Shown: piece after piece, positions 52,262-62,702 of the stretch
Layout: every line of letters begins with the position of its first letter
Position numbering within the stretch: position 1 is the stretch's first letter
Source of the DNA: Brucella cytisi
GTDB lineage: Bacteria > Pseudomonadota > Alphaproteobacteria > Rhizobiales > Rhizobiaceae
Length of the DNA stretch: 64,000 nucleotides
Reading direction: 5' to 3'
Assembly (NCBI GenBank): GCA_012103075.1
Contig: JAAVLQ010000001.1
Span: 682,001 to 746,000 of the forward strand
The notes under the pieces: generated by a model
Databases searched by the model: none
What the model was told of the DNA's origin: nothing
The model's input: the letters and a program-made list of their open reading frames with translations, nothing else
Made by a program: the position numbers and the translations under genes

Positions 52262-53737
52262 ATGCATGAAGAAGCGATAAGACGCTACGCTGCGTTGGCG
52301 GTTCCAAGATATACGTCTTTCCCGACGGCTGCTGATTTCATGCCTGTGGGCGCCGATACGACTCATCGTTGGTTGCGTCAGATTGGGCCGGAAGAATGCG
52401 TCTCCCTTTACATCCACGTGCCTTATTGCCGGCAGCTCTGCCACTATTGCGGTTGCCATGCCAAGATGGCGGTCCGCAACGATGTGGTCGAGAATTTCTG
52501 CACCTCGTTGCTCAGCGAAATCGAAACTGTCAGCAGGAGCCTGACAGCACGGCCCAGTGTGGTCCATCTTCATTGGGGCGGTGGTACGCCCTCAATTTTG
52601 AATCCGCGCCAGTTTGCGAGCATTCTGGCCTCTCTGCGCGTTGCTTTCGATTTTGCGCCAGATATGGAACATGCCATCGAGCTTGACCCGCGCACAGTTA
52701 CCCCACAGCTGGCGCAAACGCTTGCGCTCATGGGGGTCAACCGCGCCAGCCTCGGTGTACAGGATGTCGATGCCGAGGTTCAGAAAGCCATCGGTCGCAT
52801 TCAGCCGATAGAAACGGTTGCCAAGGCTGCCACTCTCGTGCGGGAAGTCGGTATTGATCGTCTCAACTTCGATCTCATCTACGGCCTGCCATTGCAGACC
52901 GTCGAGACATTGCGTGAGACTTGTGAAAAGGTTGCAGTGCTCGAACCTGACCGTGTTGCCTGCTATGGCTATGCACATCTTCCGCAGCGCCGCGCCAATC
53001 AGCGCCTCATCGACGCAAGTCTTCTGCCCGATGCTGACGAACGCTTCGCTCAGGCACGTGTGGTGGCGGACAGTTTTATAAGTTTCGGCTACGAGCCGGT
53101 GGGGATCGATCACTACGCATTGCCGGATGACAATCTGGCCGTCGCTGCGCGCAATGGAACGCTGCATCGTAATTTCCAAGGCTATACGGATGATCGTTGC
53201 CAGACATTGATTGGTCTCGGGCCGTCATCGATTTCGCAGTTCCCCGGTGGCTATGCTCAGAATATCTCGGATGTGAAGCAATATTCCAAACGGGTTGAAG
53301 CGGGCGATCTTGCAACGGTTCGCGGTTATGCCATGCGCGAAATTGACCGCATCCGTGCCGGAATTATCACAGCCCTGATGTGCAATTTCCGGGTCGATCT
53401 GAACACTACAGCGCCGGGCGTGGAGTTTTCCGACGAGCTGGCCTTGCTGCGGCCTCTGGTGGCTGACGGACTGGTGGAGGTCCGCAACGGTATCATCAGC
53501 GCAACATGCGACGGCAAACCACTGATCCGCCCGGTTGCGGCTGCTTTCGATGAATTTCGCAGGGGAGACGATGCACGGCTTCAGTTTCGCCGTCTGAACT
53601 TGCGTTGGAACAAAGAGGCAGAGCTGAAGATGCTCTATCAAAAGAATGCTGCTGCACCGGGCCGTCAAAGGTCAGTAGCATGGGAGCACCGCCGTTGGGG
53701 ACGTGCGGTGCTCCACTATTTCGAGCACAACCCGTAG
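52262..53737 (+). CDS. hemN: Oxygen-independent coproporphyrinogen III oxidase
   Basis: Radical-SAM enzyme converting coproporphyrinogen III to protoporphyrinogen IX without oxygen. The iron-sulfur motif lies in YIHVPYCRQLCHYCGCHAKM (Cys56, 60, 63 and the extra 65). VHLHWGGGTPSILNPRQF, ELDPRTVTPQL, RASLGVQDVDAEVQKAIGRI, RLNFDLIYGLPLQTVETLRE and RVACYGYAHLPQR are the family landmarks, with the HemN C-terminal domain (LMCNFRVDLN) after. The last about 20 residues may be altered by an indel. 491 aa. The FNR box upstream suggests expression at low oxygen. Confidence 0.93.
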   Translation: MHEEAIRRYAALAVPRYTSFPTAADFMPVGADTTHRWLRQIGPEECVSLYIHVPYCRQLCHYCGCHAKMAVRNDVVENFCTSLLSEIETVSRSLTARPSVVHLHWGGGTPSILNPRQFASILASLRVAFDFAPDMEHAIELDPRTVTPQLAQTLALMGVNRASLGVQDVDAEVQKAIGRIQPIETVAKAATLVREVGIDRLNFDLIYGLPLQTVETLRETCEKVAVLEPDRVACYGYAHLPQRRANQRLIDASLLPDADERFAQARVVADSFISFGYEPVGIDHYALPDDNLAVAARNGTLHRNFQGYTDDRCQTLIGLGPSSISQFPGGYAQNISDVKQYSKRVEAGDLATVRGYAMREIDRIRAGIITALMCNFRVDLNTTAPGVEFSDELALLRPLVADGLVEVRNGIISATCDGKPLIRPVAAAFDEFRRGDDARLQFRRLNLRWNKEAELKMLYQKNAAAPGRQRSVAWEHRRWGRAVLHYFEHNP

Positions 53738-53777
53738 AGCGTGAATTGCTTTTCGGGTTGTGCGTTTTTCATATGGG

Positions 53778-54989
53778 TCAGGCCTTGCGGTTCTTTTCCA
53801 GCTTGGGCAGGAAAATCGTCAGAAGGCCGAGCAGCGGCAGATACGAGCAGATGTTGTAAACATACTCGATGCCCTTTTGATCGGCCACGATACCGAGGAC
53901 GGCCGCTGCGATACCGGCCATGCCGAAAGCAAAGCCGAAGAACAAGCCAGACACCATGCCGACGCGTCCCGGCAGCAGTTCCTGTGCGAACACCACGATT
54001 GCCGGGAAGGCCGAAGCGAGGATCAGGCCGATGATAACCGTCAGTATCGCCGTCATTTCGAGGGTTCGCGTAGGGCAGGGCAAGCGTGAACGGCAGGACG
54101 CCGAGGATCGATGCCCAGATAACCTTACGGGTGCCGATCTTGTCGCCGATTGGACCACCGATGATCGTCCCCGCAGCTACTGCACCGAGGAACAGGAACA
54201 GAAGAAGCTGCGATGCCTGCACTGTCACGCCGAAATGGCTGATAGTGTAGAAGGTGTAGTAGCTCGTCAGACTAGCCATGTAGATGTACTTGGTGAAGAC
54301 CAGCATTGCCAGAACGCCAACGGACACCAGAACCTTGTTGCGAGGCAGCGGAAGGGTCTTATCCGGTTTTGCCTTGCTGGCGTTCGCAATCCGGTAGCGA
54401 TTATACCAGTTGCTGACATACCAGAGCAGCATCATCCCGATCAGGGCGGCAACAGAGAACCACGACACGCTGATCTGGCCGAAAGGCAGAACAATGAACG
54501 CTGCCAGAAGGGGACCAATCGACGAGCCGAAATTGCCGCCCACCTGAAACAGGGATTGCGCGAAGCCATGACGACCGCCGGAGGCAAGCGCGCTACGCGA
54601 GCTGCTTCCGGATGGAAGACGGACGAGCCGAAACCGACAAAGGCCGCACCTAGAAGCAAGATCGAGTAGTGATGTGCCGTTGCCAGAAAGACCAGACCGA
54701 CAAGTGTACAGCCCATGCCGAAAGGCAGGGAATAAGGCATTGGCTTGCGGTCAGTATAGATACCAACGAGCGGCTGCAGGATCGATGCCGTCATCTGGAA
54801 AGTGAAAGTAAGGAGGCCGATCTGCCAGAATGACAGGCTGTAGTTATCCTTCAGCATCGGATAGATGGCCGGAAGGAGCGACTGCATCATGTCGTTCAGG
54901 AAATGGCCCATGCTGGTGGCCAGAATAATGGCAAGGACAGTACTGTCCGCGCCGCTGTTTGATGGCTGCTGTGCAGCACTCATGCTCAT
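53778..54989 (-). CDS. MFS exporter, fosmidomycin-resistance (Fsr) type, frame-broken
   Basis: About 404 aa with twelve helices. Conserved MFS stretches: HFLNDMMQSLLPAIYPMLKD at the N-terminus (Fsr signature), LGLLTFTFQMTASILQPLVG with YTDRKPMPYSLPFGMG, FVGFGSSVFHPEAARVAR, then after a break near 54595 the SLFQVGGNFGSSIGPLLAAF segment, and after another near 54065 TVIIGLILASAFPAIVVFAQ with ELLPGRVGMVSGLFFGFAFG. The start at 54989 (MSMSAAQQPSN) is followed six nt later by a second ATG (54983). It is divergent from an AraC-type regulator. Confidence 0.87.
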
Positions 54990-55110
54990 ACTACTACTCC
55001 GAAGATGAAAGTCGGTCTTCAGGCGTGTTTCCTGCAGATACCATCCGAAAACAGGAAACAGGGCCCTCAAGAAAATTACGGGGTGTTGATGAGAAACCAG
55101 CGGAAACTCG

Positions 55111-55159
55111 TGAATTTGACGTCTGAGCCGGCATTTGTCCGATTCAAACGTCAAATTCA
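55111..55159. promoter_or_regulatory. 12-bp perfect inverted repeat between the exporter and AraC genes
   Basis: TGAATTTGACGT (55111-55122) and its exact complement ACGTCAAATTCA (55148-55159), 25 nt between, arm centres 37 bp apart, 122 bp upstream of the exporter start. This spacing is near 3.5 helical turns. A likely operator for the divergent pair. The 324-bp gap has no other gene. Confidence 0.5.
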
Positions 55160-55313
55160 TTCCGCCAGCGAATGTCGCGACCCATTCTCAGCAAGCCATT
55201 AATAGGACTATTGCTTCTCGCCCGCTTTCGTGATTTGGTCCAATAGTTTCGAGAGTGGGCCAAACAATGGGTCAGAACTGTAATGAAACCGAAGTCACCG
55301 CCGGGGCTTTTTA

Positions 55314-56158
55314 TTGCCGGGAAGCGAGGAACTGCAGAAGTTCCACGAGCAGCGTATTGCCATGCTGGAAGGCATGAAGGGGCCAGTGATTGCCTTGCCG
55401 ACGCGCTATCCCGACGGTTATTTTGTGCCGCTCCACCGTCATAGCCGGGCACAGCTTCTCTGCGCCTCGCAAGGGGTGGTGTTGGTGACGACGGATGCAG
55501 GACGCTGGATGATTCCCAGTGACCACGCCATGTGGATACCGGCGGGCGTGGAGCATTCGGTCGAAATCCTCGGTGAAGTCTTCATGCGCTCAATCTACAT
55601 TTGTGTTGATGCCGTCTCAGGTGTACCAGACTATCTCCACGTGGTCGGGCTGACCGATCTCATGCGGTGCCTCATAACGGATGCAACGACGCAGGACAGT
55701 ACGCCGGAACCGGATAGTCGCGATGCTCTGGTGATCGAACTGATCCTGCGGGACCTTCACACATTGCCCCAACGCTCTCTGGGCCTGCCTTTTCCATTGG
55801 ATCCGCGCTTGCAGAAACTGTGTCGTGAATTCGTGAAAAAGCCTTCTTCGCGCGCCACAATTGATGACTGGGCGGACAGGATGGCGATGAGCCGACGCTC
55901 GTTCACTCGGCATTTCCAACGGGAGACTGGCGTAAGCCTTTCGGTTTGGCGTCAGCAAGCGTGTCTTTTGCTGCGGTTCCTCGCCTCACGGAAGGGGAAT
56001 CAGTGACAAGCGTGGCGCTGGATCTGGGTTATGATAGCGTTTCCGCTTTCACGACGATGTTCCGCAGAATGCTCGGTGTTTCGCCGCGATTCTATTTGCC
56101 GAGACTGGACACGGTTCCGTTCGAGCGCAGCGATAGTGTTGTAGTTTTGACTGAATAA
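55314..56158 (+). CDS. AraC-family transcriptional regulator, one frameshift
   Basis: About 281 aa. N-terminal cupin-like sensing domain (PDGYFVPLHRHSRAQLLCAS, MIPSDHAMWIPAGVEHSVEI). C-terminal AraC DNA-binding domain with two HTHs: TIDDWADRMAMSRRSFTRHF with QRETGVSLSVWRQQ, and after an indel near 55975 SVTSVALDLGYDSVSAFTTM with FRRMLGVSPRFY. The start is uncertain: TTG at 55314 or ATG at 55362 (MLEGMKGPV). It is divergent from the Fsr-type exporter, which is the probable target. Confidence 0.82.
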
Positions 56159-56199
56159 TAACAATTGTCTCCGCGATGGGAGAGCATTAATAGAAGCGC

Positions 56200-56778
56200 A
56201 TGCTGTTTCAACGCCGTAATCCTCCGACCAGAAAAAAGAGCGCTTAAGACTTCTGGTCTGGCCGCGCCGCTCCTTCTCCCGTTCCTTCCGGTACGGTGGT
56301 AAGCGGATTCTGCGCATCACAGCCTCGCCTCATGCTGTCGCAGCCGGTCTGGCGGTTGGTGTGTTTTCGGCGTTCACGCTTTTTTCGGCTTCCATCTCAT
56401 TATTGCAATCGTGCTGGCCTATTTCCTCGCCGGAAATATTGCGGCGGCAGCCCTTGGCACAACGCTTGCCAATCCGCTGACGCTGCCGTTTATATGGGGA
56501 AGCACATTCGAGCTGGGCCGTTTCATCATGAATGGAAGTATCGATGATGCTCCGCCAGTTCATCTCGGACGAGCGCTGGAAACGATGCATTTCGATGAAA
56601 TCTGGACGCCGCTTCTGAAGCCGATGCTGTTCGGATCGACCATTCTGGGTGCTGCATTCGCCGTCGTGGTCTATTTCGTCACCCGGTTTGCTGTTTCGGC
56701 TTTCCGCCGTCGTCGTATCGAACGCCTTGCGGAAAAGCATCGCTTGCACCGCGAACAGGAGCTTCAAAAAAAGTATGA
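56200..56778 (+). CDS. DUF2062 membrane protein, frame-broken
   Basis: About 192 aa. It begins [13 protein letters not shown], then after a lost A near 56233 [20 protein letters not shown] and the DUF2062 core [40 protein letters not shown] and [20 protein letters not shown]. The C-terminus has a membrane helix ([19 protein letters not shown]) and a basic tail ([20 protein letters not shown]). Another lost base near 56385 (CTTTTTT). The A-run at 56766 hides the stop, which I place at 56776-56778 overlapping the acpS start. Function unknown; a known neighbour of acpS in rhizobia. Confidence 0.78.
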
Positions 56779-57177
56779 TCGTCGGTATAGGCAGCGATCT
56801 CATCGATATTCGTCGTGTTGAAAGCACCCTTGAGCGACATGGCGACCGTTTCCGTAACCGGGTTTTACGGAGATCGAGCAGAAAAAATCGGACGGGCGGA
56901 AGCAGCGCGCTGCATCTTATGCGAAGCGCTTCGCGGCGAAGGAAGCCTGTGCAAAGGCTCTTGGAACGGGCATATCCCAAGGTGTGTTCTGGCGAGACAT
57001 GGGCGTGGTCAATGCCCCTCCGGAAAGCCGACCATGCATTTGACTGGCGGTGCGGCGAAACAGCTGCAGAAACTCTTGCCAGCCGGAACAGGCGCCGCCA
57101 TACATCTGACAATTACCGATGATTTTCCTCTCGCGCAGGCGTTCGTTATCATCGAAGCGCTGCCAGAGACGAAATAG
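56775..57177 (+). CDS. acpS: Holo-[acyl-carrier-protein] synthase, frame-broken
   Basis: Transfers the 4'-phosphopantetheine arm from coenzyme A to ACP. 134 aa corrected. [20 protein letters not shown] carries the catalytic Asp; [20 protein letters not shown] carries the Glu and Lys; [20 protein letters not shown] and [20 protein letters not shown] complete the family. Two indels (near 56865 and 57022) split it into frames that are collinear. The start ATG overlaps the DUF2062 stop. Confidence 0.88.
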
Positions 57178-57300
57178 TTGTGATTGTGACAGGTAAGCTC
57201 CTGCTCATAATCGTGCGATAAACCGGCGTTCTGCCGGCGGCCTGATTGCGTCATGCATTCATAGTCGTTATTAGATCGCGTTATCGGAAGCGGAGATACA

Positions 57301-58081
57301 ATGAGCGTGTCCAGCAAGAGTGAGACAAAAAATCCGGTGGCCTTGGCGAAACCATCAGCGTTATCGTGCAGGCGCTGCTGCTGGCACTGGTCATCCGTAC
57401 CCTTCTTTTCCAGCCTTTCAGCATACCGTCGGGTTCCATGCGCCCCACACTTCTGGAAGGCGATTATCTGTTCGTTTCGAAATATGCCTATGGCTATTCG
57501 CGCTATTCGCTGCCGTTCGGACTGGATTTGTTTTCAGGTCGTATCTGGAGTGCCGAGCCGAAGCGCGGTGACGTGGTGGTGTTCAAGCTGCCGAGCGACC
57601 CTTCCGTCGATTACATCAAGCGTGTGATCGGTCTGCCGGTGACCGCGTGCAAATGCGCGGTGGCGTGCTCTACATAAACGATCAGGCGGTCAAGCGTGAT
57701 CGCATCGGCACGATCGACAATCCGGATGTGACCGAAGTGAACCGTCCTGTGGAAGTTTATCGCGAAACCTTGCCGGACGGTGTGACCTACGACACGCTTG
57801 ATCTGTCGCCAAACTCCATCGGTGATGATACGCGCGTTTTCGAGGTTCCAGCAGGCCATTACTTCATGATGGGCGACAATCGCGACAACTCGCTCGATAG
57901 CCGTTTTGGCGTCGGTTATGTTCCGTTTGAGAATCTCGTCGGGCGTGCAAACATCATCTTCTTCTCTATTGCCGACAAGGCAAGTCCGCTGGAAATCTGG
58001 AAATGGCCGACTGATGTACGCTTTAGCCGACTGTTCAGTTCAGTCAATGCAGCGCCGCATACAGCTGTAACCGGAAACTGA
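57301..58081 (+). CDS. lepB: Signal peptidase I, frame-broken
   Basis: Inner-membrane protease that removes signal peptides from secreted proteins. 260 aa corrected. One membrane helix (VIVQALLLALVIRTLLF), the catalytic Ser in FSIPSGSMRPTLLEGDYLFV, the Lys in YIKRVIGLPGDRVQMRGGVL, and boxes D/E in HYFMMGDNRDNSLDSRFGVG and YVPFENLVGRANIIFFSI. Indels near 57331 (lost A) and 57642 split it. Between acpS and the start there is a 123-bp gap. One nt separates its stop from the rnc start. Confidence 0.93.
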
Positions 58082-58082
58082 A

Positions 58083-58785
58083 ATGGCTTCGGCAAATCAG
58101 GCAGCAGCAATTCTGGAGGAGCGCACCGGGCACCGTTTTCTCAATTTGAAACGGCTGGATCGTGCGCTTACCCACTCAAGTGTACAGGCGCCATCGCGCG
58201 CAAATTATGAACGCCTCGAATTTCTAGGTGACCGCGTTCTGGGACTGACCGTCGCGGAAATGCTGTTCGACGAGTTTCCGGAAGCATCCGAAGGGGAACT
58301 GTCGGTTCGCCTCAATGCGCTGGTGAACGCCGAAACCTGTGCGGAAATTGCCGATGAGATCGGTCTCGCCGATCTCATTCACACCGGCTCCGATATCAAG
58401 TCACTGAATGACAAGCGTCTTTTGAATGTGCGCGCCGATGTCGTTGAAGCACTGATCGCCACGATCTATCTCGATGGTGGGCTGGAGGCCGTGCGCCCTT
58501 TCGTCAAGCGTTACTGGGAGAAGAGATCCTGCAAACGGGGGCTGCTCGCCGCGACGCCAAGACGGAACTGCAGGAATGGGCACACCAGCGGGGCAACGTA
58601 CATCCTGCGTACTCCATCATTAGTCGCAGCGGTCGGACCATGATCCGCTATTCACAGTAGATGTGATGGTTAAGGGCTTCGCTTCGGAAACGGGTGAGGG
58701 ACGTTCGAAAAGAATAGCCGAACAGAACGCGGCGGAAGCGATGCTTTATCGCGAAGGCGTCTGGAAGCGTGACAATTCCGCTTGA
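58083..58785 (+). CDS. rnc: Ribonuclease III, frame-broken
   Basis: Double-stranded-RNA endonuclease for rRNA and sRNA processing. 234 aa corrected. The catalytic signature ERLEFLGDRVLGLTVAEMLF holds the acidic residues, with DVVEALIATIYLDGGLEAVR as the second metal site. A break near 58525 precedes the dsRNA-binding domain (AKTELQEWAHQRGNVHPAYS, VMVKGFASETGEGRSKRIAE, QNAAEAMLY). A second indel lies near 58645. Directly follows lepB; era follows after 146 nt. Confidence 0.93.
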
Positions 58786-58931
58786 TGCAAGAGTTGGCGT
58801 TTTTAAATCGAGATCGGTTATAATCAGTCAATTACGACATGTCGCTTTCGTCGGCGGTTTTGTCGTATCCGGAATGCCGCACGCAGGGGACGGCGGTGTT
58901 CTGCAAGGAAATATCGTCTGGAAGGATAAAA

Positions 58932-59867
58932 ATGAACAATCGGACGACGTCGGGTGACGGCGAAAACGAAGCAGGGCAGACCCGTTCCGGCTTCGTGGCG
59001 CTGATCGGGGCACCGAATGCGGGGAAATCCACTCTGGTCAACCAGCTTGTGGGAACGAAAGTTTCTATCGTCACGCACAAGGTGCAGACGACGCGCGTTC
59101 TTGTGCGCGGTATATTCATCGAAGGTCAGGCGCAGATCGTCCCGGTGGACACGCCCGGCATTTTCCGACCGAAACGCAGGCTCGACCGCGCCATGGTCAC
59201 GACCGCATGGGGCGGCGCGAAAGATGCCGACATCATTCTCGTTCTTCTCGATTCACAAGGCGGTCTGAACGAGAATGCCGAAGCACTGCTTTCGAGTATG
59301 AAGGATGTGCGCCAGAAGAAGGTTCTGGTGCTGAACAAAGTCGACCGCGTCGATCCGCCGGTCTTGCTGGATCTTGCCCGCAAGGCCAATGAGCTGGTCA
59401 CATTCGACCAGACCTTCATGATCTCCGCGCTGAACGGATCGGGCTGCAAGGATCTCGCGAAGTATCTTGCCGAGAACGTGCCGAACGGCCCTTGGTATTA
59501 TCCGGAAGACCAGATTTCCGACATGCCGATGCGGCAGCTCGCGGCCGAAATCACGCGCGAGAAGCTCTATCTGCGCCTGCATGAAGAACTGCCGTACTCG
59601 TCGACGGTGGAAACCGAACGATGGGAAGAGCGCAAGGATGGATCAGTCCGCATCGAGCAGGTGATCTATGTCGAGCGTGAAAGCCAGAAGAAGATCGTTC
59701 TCGGTCACAAGGGCGAGACGATCAAGGCAATCGGGCAATCCGCACGCAAGGAAATCTCCGAGATACTGGAACAGACGGTTCATCTCTTTCTTTTCGTGAA
59801 AGTGCGTGAGAACTGGGGCAACGACCCGGAACGCTATCGCGAAATGGGTCTTGATTTTCCAACCTAA
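58932..59867 (+). CDS. era: GTPase Era
   Basis: Essential GTPase that assists 30S subunit and 16S rRNA 3'-end maturation. 311 aa, intact. G1 ALIGAPNAGKSTLVNQLVGT, G2 KVSIVTHKVQTTR, G3 PVDTPGIFRPKRRLDRAM, G4 VLVLNKVDRVD, then the KH domain QKKIVLGHKGETIKAIGQSA with RKEISEILEQTVHLFLFVKV. The start at 58932 (MNNRTTSGD) is chosen; a longer in-frame start at 58839 adds atypical residues and lies among 146 nt of intergenic sequence. Confidence 0.95.
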   Translation: MNNRTTSGDGENEAGQTRSGFVALIGAPNAGKSTLVNQLVGTKVSIVTHKVQTTRVLVRGIFIEGQAQIVPVDTPGIFRPKRRLDRAMVTTAWGGAKDADIILVLLDSQGGLNENAEALLSSMKDVRQKKVLVLNKVDRVDPPVLLDLARKANELVTFDQTFMISALNGSGCKDLAKYLAENVPNGPWYYPEDQISDMPMRQLAAEITREKLYLRLHEELPYSSTVETERWEERKDGSVRIEQVIYVERESQKKIVLGHKGETIKAIGQSARKEISEILEQTVHLFLFVKVRENWGNDPERYREMGLDFPT

Positions 59868-59885
59868 CTTATAAGACTGGCGGCC

Positions 59886-60616
59886 ATGGAATGGCGCGAT
59901 GAAGGCATAATTCTCGGGACACGACGCCATGGCGAGACAAGCGCCATCGTGGAAGTGATGACCCGTGAGCATGGCCGCCATATGGGTATGGTGCGCGGCG
60001 GACGTTCCCGCCGCATGCAGCCTTTGCTACAGCCCGGCAATCATGTGGACGTGACATGGTGGGCGCGGCTGGATGAGCATATGGGCAGCTTTACCATCGA
60101 ACCGCTGGAATTTGCTGCTGCCCGCCTCATCGAAACGCCGGTGGCGTTATACGGTATCCAGCTGGCGGCCTCGCACTTGCGTCTTCTGCCGGAACGCGAT
60201 CCGCATCGCGGTCTATATGAGACACTGCGGCTTATCATCCAACATTTCGACGACCCGCTTGCCTCTGGCGAACTGGTTTTGCGTTTCGAAGTGATGATGC
60301 TTGAGGAGCTTGGCTTCGGTCTCGATCTCAAGGAATGTGCCGCAACAGGCGTCAAGGAAGACCTGATCTATGTGTCGCCGAAATCCGGGCGCGCGGTCTG
60401 CCGTGATGCGGGGGCACCGTGGGCTGACAAGCTTCTGCTGCTGCCCGGCTTCGTCAACGATACTGCCGTTCGCGCGTCATCCTATGACGACATCGATCAT
60501 GCTTTCACGATGACCGGTTATTTTCTGATGCGGCATGTATGGGAGCCACGTGCCGTAACACCGCCTGATGCGCGCGGCGGGTTTTGAATGCCCTTGGGCG
60601 GGCAATCAGCCCATAG
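59886..60616 (+). CDS. recO: DNA repair protein RecO, C-terminal frameshift
   Basis: Mediator in the RecFOR recombination pathway. N-terminal OB fold (MEWRDEGIILGTRRHGETSA, VMTREHGRHMGMVRGGRSRR) and helical region (YETLRLIIQHFDDPLASGEL, FEVMMLEELGFGLDLKECAA) are typical. As written the frame ends at ARGGF; an indel in the GCGCGCGG stretch near 60577 hides RVLNALGRAISP, whose stop is at 60614-60616. Its tail therefore overlaps the 3' end of the convergent phosphatase by about 11 bp. About 243 aa. Confidence 0.9.
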
Positions 60617-61137
60617 ATGCATTTGATCCTGTTCTCACAGGTAAATCGAAAACTTCACCTTCGAAGGCTTCCACTCCGCGCCCGACTGCACGTACGGCGG
60701 CAACCATTCGTCCGTTTCGCGCCAAAATTTTGTCTGCGAGTGATATCAGCCGGATATTCGGCGTCGCAGATGGTGACAGGCTGCGAAGAAAACCCGGCAA
60801 GCTCGCTTTCATCCGGGGCCGGGTTCAGAGCCGAAGCGATGATATAAGCCGCAGCTGTAGAACGGGAAATTCCAGCATAACAGTGGATAAGCAAAGGCGC
60901 ATCCATAGACCAGCTCATCGCGAAGTCCACAAGCCGGAGCACGTGAGTTTCATCGGGGGCGACCAACCCTTCGCGCAATTCGATAATGTCGTTGAATGTC
61001 AGCGACAGACGAAGGGCATCGTATCCATCAGGCAGAGCCGCCGGGGCCCGGCTTCCAAGCGTCACGACATGGCTTGGCCGATGCAATGAGAGTTGTGTCG
61101 CCAGTTGCGACAAAGGCGTCACGATGATTCGGCTCAT
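60606..61137 (-). CDS. Cys-based tyrosine/dual-specificity phosphatase family protein, one frameshift
   Basis: About 177 aa. The phosphatase loop with catalytic Cys and Arg is in LLIHCYAGISRSTAAAYIIA (C-x5-R), preceded by LRLSLTFNDIIELREGLVAP as the acid-loop region. A break near 60800 leads to LSPSATPNIRLISLADKILA and the tail GRGVEAFEGEVFDLPVRTGS, which is collinear with the family. The substrate (phosphoprotein or small molecule) is unknown. The start overlaps the stop of the HD gene (ATGA at 61134), and it is the last gene of the ygfZ-HD-phosphatase set. Confidence 0.82.
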
Positions 61138-61753
61138 CGACTTTGCCGTGCCCTGTCCAATGCCGCAAACCGTGCGAGGAAATCCGTCTGCACATCTTGT
61201 GTGGGGCGCGGCGCAATATCCAGCCCTGCCGGATCGAAGCCACGTGGACGCCCGAAATATTTGACGGCCTCGGTCTCGGTAAAACCGGCGAGGCGCGTGG
61301 CTTCAAAGAAAGCTGCAACCTGATCGGCGCGCTTGATCAGCGTCTTGGGTTGGGCGGGCACGGTTATCGGCAGGGAGAAGCGCAGGTGAATTGCGTTTTC
61401 CAGCCGCGTTTCGATCAGCTTGTAATTGCCGCCCATCACCGCTTTGAAGGGCGAGATCATGTCACCGATCACATATTCCGGGGCGTCGTGCAGAAGTGAG
61501 AGCAACTGCCACTCAATGCTGGCATCGGGAACCAGTCGGGTAAATATCTGATCCACGAGCAGCGAGTGCTGCGCGACCGAAAAGCATGTTCACCAACAGT
61601 CTGACCGTTCCAGCGCGCAACACGGGCCAGACCATGAGCGATATCTTCGATTTCAATATCGAGCGGCGAGGGGTCGAGCAGATCGAGACGGCGCCCCGAC
61701 AACATTCGTTGCCGGGCACGCGTTTTGCCGGAAGATCGGTCGGCGCTTGCCAT
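61134..61753 (-). CDS. HD-domain hydrolase (YfbR-like), one frameshift
   Basis: About 206 aa HD-superfamily protein. The first His is in NGQTVGEHAFSVAQHSLLVD across an indel near 61590; the HD pair is in QLLSLLHDAPEYVIGDMISP, followed by LIKRADQVAAFFEATRLAGF where another Asp is placed. This is like YfbR-type 5'-deoxynucleotidases, but the substrate is not proven. The start overlaps the ygfZ stop, and its stop overlaps the phosphatase start. Confidence 0.82.
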
Positions 61754-62617
61754 CAGGCGTTACCCGCTTCAGCTTCCGGAAATCCGAACCGCACATGCGG
61801 TGGCAAGGTGAGTGTTATGGGCGTTTCACCAGCCAAAATCGGGCTGCCCGCATCTATCGCATCCTTGGCGCGATCGATGCGCACAAGCGCGATGCCGATT
61901 GTGTCAGCGGAGCTTCCTATCGTGCCGATATCGCGCCCATCAACGGTAACGGGTGTGCCCATTGGAGGGAGGCTTTCCTCGGAACGAGCCACCAGAACGC
62001 GTCGTCGCGCAGTGCCGCGATGCTGCATGCGCGACACGACTTCCTGACCAATGAAACAGCCTTTCGGGAAGGAGACGCCGCCAGTCTGGTCGAAATTGAC
62101 GTCATGCGGGAAGACGTCATTATAGGCGAAATCCGCTTCGCCTTCCGCAATGCCATATTCTGCGCGCAGCTGCGTCCACGCGCTTTCATCGGACGTGCCA
62201 TCTGCGGGACCGTAAATCCGGCGGACGTTCAGCTCGGTCGGAAAGCGGCTATCTCGCTTGATTGAATCATTCTGTGAAGGATGTGATTCAGTTTGCCGGG
62301 AAAACACTGACAAGTGATTCTGGCAATTGCGTTATTTCGGCCTTCGCACGCAGCCTGTAGAGGGTGATGCGCTTGATAAAATCGGCGGCAATGCTTGCCG
62401 GAAGATCGAAACGCAAGCCGCCATCAATGCGTGAAACGAGAAAATCGAACAGGATTTTCCCTTGCGGAGCGAGCAATGCTCCCGGTTTCAGGTCCTCCGG
62501 TCCAAGCTTGTCGAGATCGGTTGTAATCACGGCCTGCAGAAATTTTTCCGCCTCTTCGCCAGTGATATGAACCAAAGCCCTGTTTGAAAGATTTACCACT
62601 TCAACTGCCGTCGTCAT
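61753..62617 (-). CDS. ygfZ: YgfZ/GcvT-like folate-binding protein, one frameshift
   Basis: Folate-dependent factor for Fe-S cluster enzymes. 288 aa corrected. RALVHITGEEAEKFLQAVIT and PGALLAPQGKILFDFLVSRI begin it; the YgfZ signature K-G-C-x-G-Q-E is in FPKGCFIGQEVVSRMQHRGT. VTVDGRDIGTIGSSADTIGI follows. A break near 62300 separates the two halves. ATG at 62617 (MTTAVEVVNLSNR) fits; in-frame upstream codons are not conserved. It is the first gene of a minus-strand three-gene set and divergent from the dihydroorotase gene (86 bp gap). Confidence 0.88.
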
Positions 62618-62702
62618 CGCTTCGTCCTTGCCTTTCGCGCCTTCGTTACGTAAGCCCCAATGGAAAGGCTCGCAAGTCCTATCAATCTGGCAGGAGACAA
62701 CA

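Noticed and set aside
52066..52269. Two 62-67 codon frames before hemN
   Set aside because: They begin in an intergenic repeat, overlap each other in different frames and show no conserved features.
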